The notes beneath the pieces were generated by a model that saw nothing but the letters and a program-made list of their open reading frames with translations, ran no database searches and was not told the origin of the DNA. From NCBI GenBank assembly GCA_963819685.1, contig CAWFXI010000005.1, forward strand, positions 186,001 through 250,000: a stretch of DNA of 64,000 bases, in the 5' to 3' direction. The translations under genes were made by a program, and so were the position numbers. This document shows, one piece after another, positions 25,787 through 34,164 of this stretch. Positions within the stretch are counted from its first letter, which is position 1. Each line of letters begins with the position of its first letter. This DNA is from CAIUGU01 sp963819685. GTDB taxonomy: Bacteria; Pseudomonadota; Gammaproteobacteria; Steroidobacterales; Steroidobacteraceae.

Positions 25787-26726
25787 TTAGTTCGAGTTCG
25801 TTGTAGGGTCTCCCACAGGCTGATTTACGGTGAAGTACATCTTCTTTTCCTTGGTGGCGAGATAGATTCTCATTCTTGAAATCGCATCGCGGCCTAGAAC
25901 AAACGGCTGTAGCTCCGGAGCAATTAGCGTACTCAGCTGGCCCTTTTTAGGTGCTCGAACGGTGCAGGGAGAGCTCTGTCCAAATATCTCGACCTTGGCA
26001 TTCATGACCGCGAGACCGTTCGACTGGATCTCCATTGACCTGAAGTATGCGGTCTTTGCCCGTTGGGGCCTTTCGCTCGAACAATACCCTCGGATTCTCT
26101 ATCGAACCCGAAAAGCTTCCTCGTCACTTGATCTGAAGCCCTGGTTTCACTGAAAACGGACAGAGCGGTGCTGATTAATCTACCATCCACTTCAACTTGA
26201 AAACTGAGTTGCCCAGCATCATCCCTTTTCATTGGAATTACATCAAAGCTACAGACCAATCGACAACGGTTCCGGGACAATGCTCCTGAGAAAACAGGTT
26301 CAGTTTCTTACTTGCCAAATCGATCTCGATGTCAACTTTGCCGAAAGCATTCATCCCGAGTTGGCCCGCGCTTGATCCTGGATTGGCTGGGTCAATAATG
26401 GAGAGTGTTATATCCGAGTAAGCCAAGCCGCCTATTGAAAACGAACTTGGATTGGCCGCGTTGTCGACACGCCTATTTCCCAATTTCACCCCCAATTGCT
26501 GCGCAGCTTCTCGTGTCAAATGCGACTGTCCATTCTCCAACCTCAAAACCAGATTTGCAGTTTGCTCGTTGATTTTTACAGGCACTAGAACCCTGCCCGC
26601 CAATCAACTATGAGGTAACAAACCTTCATCTGGGTCGCAAGAACAGTTATTGACCTCGACGGGTTCTGCCGACAATGCCGTCTGCGACATAAGACACAGA
26701 AAGAATGCTGCGGCTCGTTTGACCAC
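25787..26726 (-). pseudogene. Retropepsin-like aspartic protease gene, disrupted
   Basis: GTG 26726, with a GAGGGAG ribosome site, opens a signal peptide (AAAFFLCLMSQTALSAEP). An in-frame TGA at 26604-26606 interrupts it; the same frame continues RVLVPVKINEQTANLVLRLE (the position of the usual DTG-type loop, here without a clear Asp), IGGLAYSDITLSIID and LGMNAFGKVDIEIDL. Two frameshifts follow (about 26255 and 26050), with SFQVEVDGRLISTALSVFS and PFVLGRDAISRMRIYLATKEKKMYF in the later frames. This repeats the layout of periplasmic two-domain retropepsin-like proteins. The family call is tentative. It lies just upstream of the caspase-like gene in the same direction. Confidence 0.5.
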
Positions 26727-26885
26727 TTTCGCTCCCTCGATTGTAGAGCGCCGATTCTTGTTTCATGATGCTGCTTAGTAGGGTCTAGCTTATGGGCTTG
26801 GTTCTCCAAGGACAAGCGGGGACCGAAGCGTACCGGGTTTAGCTTATTAGCTTGTTTGATGGCGGGCAGTCGGGTAGGAATTCTA

Positions 26886-28017
26886 GGACACCCACCGATT
26901 TCTGTGTGAACCCGGAAGAAACACGCCTCGTAGGTCCGGCTTGAAATCGGTAAGGTGAGAAGGAGAGAAAGCTGCACAAGGAGGTGCACGATGACTTACG
27001 CAAGAAAGAACCTGGTCTCGTTGGCGGACACCCCGTATTACCACGTGGTGTCGCGGTGTGTGAGACGGGCCTGGCTGTGGGGATTCGATCGCTATGCCAG
27101 CCGGGACTATTCCCATCGCAAGGACTGGGTGACCGAGCGGCTGTCGCAGTTGACGTCGGTGTTTTCCATCGATATCTGCGCGTATGCCGTGATGGCGAAT
27201 CACTACCATCTGGTGCTGCATGTCGATCGGAGCAAGGCGAATGCCTTGAGTCCGGAGGAGGTTGTGAAGCGCTGGGGCAGACTCTTCCGTGTCCCGCTGA
27301 TCGTCGCACGCTGGCTGCAGCAGGAAGGCAGCGAGGCGGAACAGGCGCTGGCCCGGAAGATCGTAGAGAGCTGGCGTCGCCGTCTCGTCGACATCAGCTG
27401 GTTCATGCGCACGCTGAACGAGCATCTGGCCCGGCGCGCCAACGCGGAAGACGGATGCAAGGGCCGCTTCTGGGAAGGCCGCTTTCGTTCCCAGGCCTTG
27501 GTCGATGCGGCGGGACTGCTGACCGCGATGGCCTACGTGGACTTGAACCCGATTCGGGCAGGGATTGCAGACACGCCGGAAACGTCGGCGTTTACTTCGA
27601 TCTACGAACGGATCCTGGCGCGGGCGACATCTGTCGAGCAGCTTGACCCGGAAGTCTCCGAGCCCACTGTTCCGCTCCTGCCGTTTCAGGGCGCTGGTTC
27701 CGAAACCGGCATTCCGTTCTCAGAGCCGGAGTATCTCCAACTGGTGGACTGGACGGGACGAGCGCTCCGTCCGGACAAACGCGGCGCGATCGATGCGGGG
27801 CTGCCGCCGATCCTCCACCGGCTCAACGTCCATGGCACCGCGTGGTGTGTGGTCATGCGGCCGAAGGGGAACCTGTTCGGGCGCGCCATTGGCACACTGG
27901 ATCAGCTTCGGTCTCACGCGCAAACGTTGCGTCAATCTTGGATCCGCGGGCTTCGCCTGGCGGAGTGGTTGTATCGGATCGGATGATACTATGAGGCCTC
28001 TGAATCGGTGGGTGTCC
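26886..28017 (+). mobile_element. Y1-transposase element bounded by a 15-bp inverted repeat
   Basis: GGACACCCACCGATT at 26886-26900 and its exact reverse complement at 28003-28017 enclose only the transposase gene. The 1,132-bp unit therefore looks like a self-contained element. No other copy of these ends was seen in the window. Region 26727-26990 otherwise holds a partial GTACCGGG-type repeat end near 26825 and no gene. Confidence 0.65.
26991..27986 (+). CDS. REP-associated tyrosine transposase (Y1_Tnp/RAYT-type)
   Basis: A 331-residue transposase of the IS200/IS605-like Y1 superfamily. ATG 26991 follows a strong AAGGAGGTG ribosome site. Features: TPYYHVVSRCVRRAWLWG, the metal-binding HUH motif in MANHYHLVLHVD, then GRFWEGRFRSQAL and MAYVDLNPIRAGI, all typical of the long RAYT subgroup. 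The catalytic Tyr is expected in the helix near AYVDLNP. RAYTs cut and join single-stranded hairpins and maintain REP-type repeats. It appears intact, and lies next to two broken genes in AT-richer DNA. Confidence 0.9.
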   Translation: MTYARKNLVSLADTPYYHVVSRCVRRAWLWGFDRYASRDYSHRKDWVTERLSQLTSVFSIDICAYAVMANHYHLVLHVDRSKANALSPEEVVKRWGRLFRVPLIVARWLQQEGSEAEQALARKIVESWRRRLVDISWFMRTLNEHLARRANAEDGCKGRFWEGRFRSQALVDAAGLLTAMAYVDLNPIRAGIADTPETSAFTSIYERILARATSVEQLDPEVSEPTVPLLPFQGAGSETGIPFSEPEYLQLVDWTGRALRPDKRGAIDAGLPPILHRLNVHGTAWCVVMRPKGNLFGRAIGTLDQLRSHAQTLRQSWIRGLRLAEWLYRIG

Positions 28018-28073
28018 CAATTTCCCGCTTTCTAATGGGGCATTCCGACACCATGACGAGACGTGCAGGACGC

Positions 28074-28103
28074 TTGCACCCCGCCGCCCGTCTCCTCCAT
28101 ACT
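28074..28103 (+). promoter_or_regulatory. Predicted promoter of the first ArsR gene
   Basis: TTGCAC (28074-28079), 18-base spacer, CATACT (28098-28103), 7 bases, then ATG 28111. Transcription would start on the ATG. The -10 box partly overlaps the operator palindrome. Confidence 0.5.
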
Positions 28104-28119
28104 GAACCATATGGTTCAG
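28102..28119. promoter_or_regulatory. Perfect palindrome centred on the ArsR start codon
   Basis: CTGAACCAT|ATGGTTCAG is an exact 18-bp palindrome whose centre is the base before the start codon. It is the likely autoregulatory operator. The second ArsR gene (60230) has the same arrangement with a different half-site. Confidence 0.7.
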
Positions 28120-28476
28120 CAATCACAAGCCCACTTCAACGCCTCATTCGCAGCGCTCTCTGACGCCACCCGGCGCGGTGTTCTCGAGCAGCTGGCGCAC
28201 CGCAACGCCTCGATCACCGATCTGGCCGACAAGTTCGACATGACCCTCACCGGCATGAAGAAACACGTCGACGTGCTCGAGCAGGCCGGGCTCGTCACGA
28301 CCGAAAAAGTCGGCCGAGTACGCAACTGCAAGATCGGCCCCTGCCGCCTGGAAGAGGAAATCGAGTGGATCTCGCGATACCGCCAGATCTGGGACGCCCG
28401 CTTCGAAGCGCTGGACCGCGTGATCGAGCAGCTCAAGTCCCGTGACAAACCCCCTGTCCGCAAGAAGAGAAAGTGA
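28111..28476 (+). CDS. ArsR-family transcriptional regulator
   Basis: A 121-residue winged-helix regulator: FAALSDATRRGVLEQLAHRN (helix and turn common to ArsR repressors of the SRPBCC-linked group), DLADKFDMTLTGMKKHVDVLEQAGLV (recognition helix) and a C-terminal KIGPCRLEEEIEWISRYRQIWDARF segment. There is no metal-binding Cys pair, as is usual in this subgroup. ATG 28111 has no ribosome site and lies at the centre of a perfect palindrome, so self-repression at a leaderless promoter is inferred. The SRPBCC gene follows 7 bases downstream. Confidence 0.9.
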   Translation: MVQQSQAHFNASFAALSDATRRGVLEQLAHRNASITDLADKFDMTLTGMKKHVDVLEQAGLVTTEKVGRVRNCKIGPCRLEEEIEWISRYRQIWDARFEALDRVIEQLKSRDKPPVRKKRK

Positions 28477-28483
28477 GGCCCGC

Positions 28484-28969
28484 ATGAGTCGCACGACCGT
28501 CGAACGCAAGTCCGATCGCGAAGTCGTCGTCACCCGCACGTTCGACGCGCCCGTGCGTCTTGTGTTCGAGGCGTGGTCTAAACCTGAGCTGTTCAAGCAA
28601 TGGTGGGTGCCGCGGTCGATGGGCATGACGCTGCGTTCGTGCGAGATGGATGTGCGCACCGGCGGCAAATACCGCCTCGTATTCGGCGACGACCCCGCGA
28701 ACACGATGGCTTTCTTCGGCAAGTACCTCGACGTGGTGCCGAACCAGCGCATCGTCTGGACGAATGAGGAAAGCGGCGCAGACGGTTCCGTCACCACCGT
28801 CACCTTCGAAGAGAAGAACGGCAAGACGACGATCGTGATGAGCGAGCTCTACCCGACTAAGGAAGCGCTCGACGCCGCCGGCACCGGCGCGCAGGACGTC
28901 ACGCACGAGACGTTCGGGCAGCTCGACGAGCTGCTCGCATCGCTCGCCGCTACTGCCGCACGATCATGA
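28484..28969 (+). CDS. SRPBCC (AHSA1-like) domain protein
   Basis: A 161-residue START-like/AHSA1 domain protein: VVVTRTFDAPVRLVFEAWSK, FKQWWVPRSMGMTL, MDVRTGGKYRLVFG and VTFEEKNGKTTIVMSELYPT. These proteins have a deep hydrophobic pocket and often pair with ArsR regulators; ligands are mostly unknown. It is transcribed with the ArsR gene upstream, and presumably controlled by it. A similar pair in the opposite order of strands is at 59.4-60.2 kb. Confidence 0.9.
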   Translation: MSRTTVERKSDREVVVTRTFDAPVRLVFEAWSKPELFKQWWVPRSMGMTLRSCEMDVRTGGKYRLVFGDDPANTMAFFGKYLDVVPNQRIVWTNEESGADGSVTTVTFEEKNGKTTIVMSELYPTKEALDAAGTGAQDVTHETFGQLDELLASLAATAARS

Positions 28970-29048
28970 CGTTATCGATCAGCAGAAAACGGACGTGATA
29001 AGTCAATAACTCAAGTCCGGCGCCGAAAGGCCGCGTATCCTGATCCGC

Positions 29049-29816
29049 ATGCAGATCATCGCGGTGTCTAACATAAAAGGCGGGGTTGGCAAGACCACCA
29101 CTGCCGTGAATCTCGCCTACCTTTGTGCCAGTAGCGGCGGGCGCACCGTGCTGTGGGATCTGGACGCTCAGGGCGCCTCGAGCTGGATACTGCGCGCCGA
29201 CCCGCAGGAGCGCACTACAGTGCGTGAACTGCTGGACGGCAAGCGCCAACTGATCGAGATCGTGCTGACCACCTGCTGGGAAAATCTTCACGTCATCCCC
29301 GCGGATTTCTCCTACCGAAAATTCGACACCCGGCTGGCCGAGCAGCGAAATCCTGGCAAGCGATTGCTGAAGATGAGTCGACCGCTGGCCGAACAGTACG
29401 ACGTGCTATTTCTGGACTGTCCGCCCGGCATCTCGCTGCTGTCCGAGAGCGTGCTGAGCGCGGCCGATGCGCTGATCGTCCCACTGCTGCCGACCCCGCT
29501 GTCGGTGCGAATGCTGGAGCAACTCGTGGCATTTATCGCGGACAAGGGGTGGACGGACCTGAAGTTGCTGCCCGTGTTCTCGATGGTGGACCGGCGCAAG
29601 TCGTTGCACCGCGACGTGATCGAGGCCACACGTGCAAAGTTTCCTCAGGTGCTGTCTGTCGAGGTGCCGTACTCCAGCGAGATTGAGCGGGTGGCGCTGC
29701 GGCGCGCGCCGCTCAATGCCTATGCGCCGGGGAGTGAACAGGGAAAGGTGTACGAGGCGCTGTGGACGGAGATCAAGTCTCGAGGCCTTCGTGGGGAGGC
29801 GGCACCGTTTGCCTGA
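29049..29816 (+). CDS. ParA-family ATPase
   Basis: A 255-residue Walker-type ATPase: deviant Walker A NIKGGVGKTTTAVNLA (residues 8-23), LWDLDAQGASSW, Walker B VLFLDCPPGIS, and LPVFSMVDRRKSLH. No parB, centromere-like repeats or chemotaxis genes lie nearby, so it is an orphan ParA/MipZ-like protein, perhaps for positioning a cellular complex. A TATCCT hexamer 7 bases before ATG 29049 could be a -10 box of a leaderless transcript. A partial CAAGTCCGGC repeat lies at 29009-29027. Confidence 0.88.
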   Translation: MQIIAVSNIKGGVGKTTTAVNLAYLCASSGGRTVLWDLDAQGASSWILRADPQERTTVRELLDGKRQLIEIVLTTCWENLHVIPADFSYRKFDTRLAEQRNPGKRLLKMSRPLAEQYDVLFLDCPPGISLLSESVLSAADALIVPLLPTPLSVRMLEQLVAFIADKGWTDLKLLPVFSMVDRRKSLHRDVIEATRAKFPQVLSVEVPYSSEIERVALRRAPLNAYAPGSEQGKVYEALWTEIKSRGLRGEAAPFA

Positions 29817-29817
29817 T

Positions 29818-30600
29818 TCAATTTGGAGACAGCCGCACGGACTGGTCGTATTCATTTGCGGCGATATCCCGCCACAGCAGCATTTCCGGAATCTGGCTTG
29901 ACGAGGCACCCGCAAAGCCGCTTTCGCTGACGAAATCCTTGGGGTTGCGGAAGGTGCCGAAGATGATGTCGAACAGCGGCAGGTCGGAGTAGTTGTAATG
30001 GTGGATGCCGCGGCCGTGGTGGATGCTGTGGCTCTCCGGTCGCTGCACGATGTAGCCCAGCCACTGGGGCGTACGGATGTTGGTGTGCTGGAAGACGGCC
30101 AGGAAGGTCGTGAAGTAGAGATAGTAGCTCACGGCCTTCGCGGACAGGCCGGCCCCGATGGTCAGCGCGAGGCTGCTAAGCAAGGCAAAGCCGGCGATGT
30201 CCAGCGGGCTGAAATAGAACGCGCCGAAGGTGTCCACACGTTCGGCGCTGTGGTGCATCTGGTGGAAGGAGCGCCACAGCCAGTGGGAACTGTGCATCGC
30301 CCGGTGATAGAAATAGACCAGCAGTTCAAACACCAGCACGCCGATGCCGGCACCGACGAAGGGGTTGAGGGCCGCAAGGTTGAACAGCTGGTACGGCGCC
30401 AGCGTCTCGCCCCACAGCAGGGGCAGGTAGGAAGAGAGAAAGAAGTAGAAGGCGAATACCAGCAGGGATCTGGTCCGCCAGCCCTTGACCTTGGGCAGGG
30501 GGCGGGCCGGGAACAGCGCCTCCAGCAGGATCAGCGCCGCGTAGATCGCCAGCACAATGAGGGAAACGGGGTCCAGAAGGATTTGCAGCGGCGTGGGCAT
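29818..30600 (-). CDS. Sterol desaturase/fatty acid hydroxylase family protein
   Basis: A 260-residue membrane di-iron oxygenase. Four to five membrane helices and the full His cluster are seen: YFYHRAMHSSHWLW, FHQMHHSAERVD, FQHTNIRTP and HSIHHGRGIHHYNYSDLP. These bind two irons and hydroxylate or desaturate lipid substrates. ATG 30600 is chosen because the preceding in-frame stretch lacks membrane character. It is convergent with parA, leaving one base between stops. The substrate (sterol, hopanoid, carotenoid or fatty acid) is not determined. Confidence 0.9.
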   Translation of the reverse strand: MPTPLQILLDPVSLIVLAIYAALILLEALFPARPLPKVKGWRTRSLLVFAFYFFLSSYLPLLWGETLAPYQLFNLAALNPFVGAGIGVLVFELLVYFYHRAMHSSHWLWRSFHQMHHSAERVDTFGAFYFSPLDIAGFALLSSLALTIGAGLSAKAVSYYLYFTTFLAVFQHTNIRTPQWLGYIVQRPESHSIHHGRGIHHYNYSDLPLFDIIFGTFRNPKDFVSESGFAGASSSQIPEMLLWRDIAANEYDQSVRLSPN

Positions 30601-30781
30601 GTGGCTCTCACTGGGTTGTTGTGCTGGCGGAGGCCTGACTTTGCCCTGGTCCGCAAGTCGCTTGCATGAGGCCTCAATAATCTTTGAGTAACGATGTGGT
30701 AATGACGGGCCGGATTCCCCCAATCCCGTAGTAGAGTCAGATCATCGAGGCTGGCAAGGGAGATCCGTTACCGGTAATGGC

Positions 30782-32674
30782 ATGAAGTACCAGGTTGCCG
30801 AATTCGTCATCGATACCGCCCTGTACCGGATCAGTAACGGGGGTGGCGTCGTCCCCGTGGAGCCGAAGGTCTTCGACCTGATGGTGTATCTGGTCCGGCA
30901 TCGCGACCGGGTGCTCAGCAGGGAGGAACTGTTTCAGCAGGTTTGGGACGGGCGAGAAGTCTCCGATGCCACGCTCAGCAACCACGTCAAGATTGCGCGC
31001 AAGGCCCTCGGCGACAACGGCGACCTGCAAAACGTCATCCAGACGATCCGCGGTCGCGGCTACCAGTTCGTGGCGCCGGTGAGCGAGATTCCGGATAGCG
31101 TGGGCCCTGAGGGCAGTGTGGCCGCCGCGCAAGTTGAGCGCACCAAGTCTGCCGCGCCTTCCTGGCGCCTGCCCTTGGCGTTGGGTGCCCTGCTGGTTCC
31201 CATCGCGCTCATCTGGTGGCGCTTGCTTGCTCCTTCCCCGGCCCCGCCGGATTCAGGTCGTCCCTATGTCCTGGTCGTACCCTTCGGTGTCTCCGACAAC
31301 GCAACTCCGGAGCAGGCGCTCTTCGCGGACCAGTTGACCCGGGAAGTAATCGGCAACCTGAGAAAGATATCCGGATTGAGGGTAGTGCCGGAGGCTTCTG
31401 CCTTTGCCTTCCGGAACAACAAGGCGCGCGAGCACATCCGTGGCCTGCTGCCAAGGGTGCAATATGTGCTGGATGGGGTTGTCAGCGTCTCCCCCGACAA
31501 CTCGCTGCGCATTACGCCGGTGCTGGAGGACCTGGGTAAGGACCTGGCGGTCTGGGACAAGCCATTCCAGGCGCGCGTGGACAACACCAACTTCTTCGGG
31601 ATGGCATCCGGCATCGCCAGCGCAGTGTCGGCCGCCTTGAAGGTGGAAATCCTGAGAACCGAGCAGCGCGCGCTGACCGAGTTTCCCACCCGCAACCCCG
31701 AGGCCTATGCACCGTATGTCGCAGGGTGGCGTGACATGGAGTTGCTCACTCGCGAATCCGTGCTGCGCGCCATCGATTCCTTCAACCGTGCGATCGAGCT
31801 CGACGACGATTTCGTCGCCGCGTACCTGGCCAGGAGCGATGCCTACCGTGCGTTGTTCACCTATTTCGATCCGCCGAAGGACCTTATGCCTAAAGTGCAG
31901 GCTTCTCTCGAGGACGTACTGGCGCGTGATCCGGATTCCGCCGAGGCATTGTCATCCCTCGGCCTGACCCAGGTGATGGCCTGGCAATGGAAAGAAGGCT
32001 GGGACAACCTGAACAAGGCCAGATCGCTCGACCCGTCGCTGGCGCTGACGGAGCTGGGCTTCGCGCTCTACTACTCTGGCCTGGGCGAAGTCGGGAAGCT
32101 CAAGGAGTCGCTGGCCCGCGCCAATGAGCTGGACCCGTTCCACTCCGAGCTCGCGGACTGGGGCAACTGGGCACTGTTCATGAACGGTGAACAGGAAGCG
32201 GCCCGGGCCTGGGGCGAAGAGAAGATGGCGCAACATCCGGACAACGGATTCGTGTTCTGCGGCGCGGGCCTGTCGGCCTACCTCCGTGGCGACTACGCCG
32301 AGGGTGTCGAGCTGGCGAAAAAGGGCGTGGAACTGGCGGGCCGGGCGCCGGTCGCGCTGATCATGCTGGCGCAGGCCTATGGATATGCTGGCCAGAAAGA
32401 CAAAGTGCTGCCGCTGCTGGCGGAAGCGGAGAGCGCGCACATCTATACGTGCCCCTACGAATCGGCTGTTGCATACCTCACGCTCGAGGACAAGGACAAG
32501 GCCATCGAGTTGCTGCATGAGTCTGTCGAAAAGCGTTCCAACTGCCTCATCTTCCTGCGCAACGACCCGCGGATGAAAGTCCTGCGGGATGATCCCCGCT
32601 ATGCGGGTCGTTACGCGGAACTACTGGCCCTGGTGGGGCTGGATGACGCGGCGCTGAAGTCGTACAAGCGCTGA
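30782..32674 (+). CDS. CadC-like membrane transcriptional regulator with TPRs
   Basis: A 630-residue one-component regulator. Residues 1-105: OmpR-type winged helix (VEPKVFDLMVYLVRHRDRVLSREEL, DATLSNHVKIARKALGDNG, IRGRGYQF). Residues about 125-147: one membrane helix. About 160-300: TolB/FlgO-like domain (VLVVPFGVSDNATPEQALFADQL). About 310-625: TPR-type helical repeats (FNRAIELDDDFVAAYLARSD, LARDPDSAEALSSLGLTQ). The domain order is that of CadC/ToxR-like regulators that sense from the periplasm. It is divergent from the hydroxylase gene and may control it. Confidence 0.88.
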   Translation: MKYQVAEFVIDTALYRISNGGGVVPVEPKVFDLMVYLVRHRDRVLSREELFQQVWDGREVSDATLSNHVKIARKALGDNGDLQNVIQTIRGRGYQFVAPVSEIPDSVGPEGSVAAAQVERTKSAAPSWRLPLALGALLVPIALIWWRLLAPSPAPPDSGRPYVLVVPFGVSDNATPEQALFADQLTREVIGNLRKISGLRVVPEASAFAFRNNKAREHIRGLLPRVQYVLDGVVSVSPDNSLRITPVLEDLGKDLAVWDKPFQARVDNTNFFGMASGIASAVSAALKVEILRTEQRALTEFPTRNPEAYAPYVAGWRDMELLTRESVLRAIDSFNRAIELDDDFVAAYLARSDAYRALFTYFDPPKDLMPKVQASLEDVLARDPDSAEALSSLGLTQVMAWQWKEGWDNLNKARSLDPSLALTELGFALYYSGLGEVGKLKESLARANELDPFHSELADWGNWALFMNGEQEAARAWGEEKMAQHPDNGFVFCGAGLSAYLRGDYAEGVELAKKGVELAGRAPVALIMLAQAYGYAGQKDKVLPLLAEAESAHIYTCPYESAVAYLTLEDKDKAIELLHESVEKRSNCLIFLRNDPRMKVLRDDPRYAGRYAELLALVGLDDAALKSYKR

Positions 32675-32809
32675 AGTATGACGAGGGGTGCCTGACAAGG
32701 GGTGCCGGTGCACGTGCTCGGGGGTTTCTGTACTTTCCGAATAATCGGCACGGCGAACTCCCGGACCCGTGCACCCGCACCGTCAGATCCGATAGCTGGG
32801 GATCTTCGT

Positions 32810-33322
32810 ATGGCAACCAGTCGCGCCAAGCCCGCGAACATCGACGAGTACATCTCAGCCTTCTCGCCAGAGATCCAGGCCATCCTGCAGCAGGTGCGGC
32901 GCGTCGTTCGAAATGCTGCCCCCGACGCGCAGGAAGTCATCAGCTATCAGATGCCAGCTCTCAAGCAGTACGGGGTCCTGGTGTACTTCGCGGCCTTCAA
33001 GAATCACATCGGTTTCTACCCGCCGGTCAGAGGCGACACACGCCTCGAGAGGGCTGCCGCGCCGTTCGCAGGCGAGAAGGGCAACCTTCGGTTTCCATTG
33101 GACGAGCCGATTCCCTTCGAACTGATCAAACGTCTGACCGAGTTCCGCGTGAAGCAGGACTTGGCGAACGCTGCAGCAAAGGGCAAGAAGGCGCGCGTAC
33201 GCAGAAGAAGTGACGGCGTCAGGTTTGCAAAGTTGCAACTTCAGGCCCTGCGGTTATTGATCAGATTTCCCGGGATGATCTTGTCGCGGTTTCCCCGGCT
33301 CGATCTTGCAACGCAGGGCTGA
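32810..33322 (+). CDS. DUF1801 domain-containing protein with repeat-coded tail
   Basis: A 170-residue protein. The first 125 residues are a DUF1801 domain: FSPEIQAILQQVRRVVRNAAPDAQEVISYQMP, FAAFKNHIGFYPP and KGNLRFPLDEPIPFELIKRL. Members usually end soon after a basic stretch like KGKKARVRRR. Here the frame runs on for 37 residues, beginning in a half copy of the GTCAGGTTTGCAA repeat (33217-33240). ATG 32810 is the first start giving the domain. DUF1801 proteins resemble frataxin-like or YdhG-type small proteins; function is not established. Confidence 0.85.
   Translation: MATSRAKPANIDEYISAFSPEIQAILQQVRRVVRNAAPDAQEVISYQMPALKQYGVLVYFAAFKNHIGFYPPVRGDTRLERAAAPFAGEKGNLRFPLDEPIPFELIKRLTEFRVKQDLANAAAKGKKARVRRRSDGVRFAKLQLQALRLLIRFPGMILSRFPRLDLATQG
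33217..33240 (+). repeat. Half copy of the GTCAGGTTTGCA repeat family
   Basis: GGCGTCAGGTTTGCAAAGTTGC matches the left arm of the hairpin family found complete at 35668, 43199, 47245, 47949 and 61645. It lies inside the DUF1801 reading frame. Confidence 0.65.
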
Positions 33323-33403
33323 TCCCCCATTCGCTCCAATCCCATCCCTGTGGTACGTTCCGGGCGGATTTATCTTCGATAGGCGCAATAGGGGGATATA
33401 GAA

Positions 33404-34081
33404 ATGAAGATTTCCGGAATCAGGATTGCCGTGATCGCGGCAGTCGGCCTGGCGGCAGGGTGGTCGGTAATGGCAGCCAGCCCGCCCGGCATGAGTTTCT
33501 TCGTCACCAGCAAAGGCTCGGGAAAGGGCGGCAATCTGGGCGGTTTGGCCGGCGCCGACGCAATTTGCAACGATCTCGCCAAGGCGGCGGGGAGCAATCG
33601 CACCTTTGCGGCTTATCTCAGCACTCAAGGCGCCAATGCGGTGAATGCCAAGGACCGCATCGGCACGGGCCCCTGGTACAACGCGAAAGGCGTATTGATT
33701 GCGCAGAATGTTGCGGCCCTGCATCAAACGACAGTCGCCATCAATCCCGAGACCGCGCTGGATGAGAAAGGCAAGCCGGTTCCTGCGGTCGCGGTCGATG
33801 CGGCCGGTGTGCCTCTGCCTCTCGAGAAGCAGTCGGGAGTCGAGCACGACATCCTGACCGGAACCCAGGCTGATGGCACGGCGTTCCCGGCTGGCGAAGA
33901 CCGTACCTGCAACAACTGGACTTCGGGTGCCGACGGCGCAGCCATGCTTGGACATGCAGACCGTCGCAGCCTGCAACCCGGTCTCTCGCCCTGGAGCGCA
34001 GCGCATCCTTCCACGGGTTGCAGCCAGGAGAAGCTGGTCGCAACGGGTGGAGCGGGGCGGCTGTACTGCTTCGCGAAGTAA
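33404..34081 (+). CDS. Exported protein, possibly lectin-like
   Basis: A 225-residue protein with a Sec signal (cleavage near VMA-AS). The mature part begins GMSFFVTSKGSGKGGNLGGLAGADAICNDLA and ends SGCSQ-type Cys-rich segments with GRLYCFAK; four Cys are spaced as in small extracellular domains often annotated as lectin-like or DUF1554-like (GADAxC, RTCNNWTS, STGCSQEKL, YCFA). The function is unknown. A GGGGGATA ribosome site lies before ATG 33404, and a terminator hairpin follows. Confidence 0.7.
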   Translation: MKISGIRIAVIAAVGLAAGWSVMAASPPGMSFFVTSKGSGKGGNLGGLAGADAICNDLAKAAGSNRTFAAYLSTQGANAVNAKDRIGTGPWYNAKGVLIAQNVAALHQTTVAINPETALDEKGKPVPAVAVDAAGVPLPLEKQSGVEHDILTGTQADGTAFPAGEDRTCNNWTSGADGAAMLGHADRRSLQPGLSPWSAAHPSTGCSQEKLVATGGAGRLYCFAK

Positions 34082-34101
34082 TCAAAACGAAAAGCACTGA
34101 A

Positions 34102-34146
34102 GACCCGGGCTGCCAGTCAGCAAGGCTGTAGCCCGGGTCCGATTTT
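34102..34146. terminator. Intrinsic terminator between convergent genes
   Basis: GACCCGGGCT (34102-34111) and AGCCCGGGTC (34130-34139) form a 10-bp GC-rich stem followed by CGATTTT. It lies between the genes ending at 34081 (+) and 34165 (-). Confidence 0.65.
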
Positions 34147-34164
34147 GCGAGGGGAGACGAGCTT

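Noticed and set aside
5379..26606. TGA read as Trp (recoding), because two broken genes have in-frame TGA
   Set aside because: Many intact genes in the window end in TGA and encode Trp with TGG; the two cases sit in genes that also have frameshifts.
29049..29816. ParA as a sign of an integrated plasmid
   Set aside because: No ParB, replication initiator, conjugation or centromere-like sites are seen around it.
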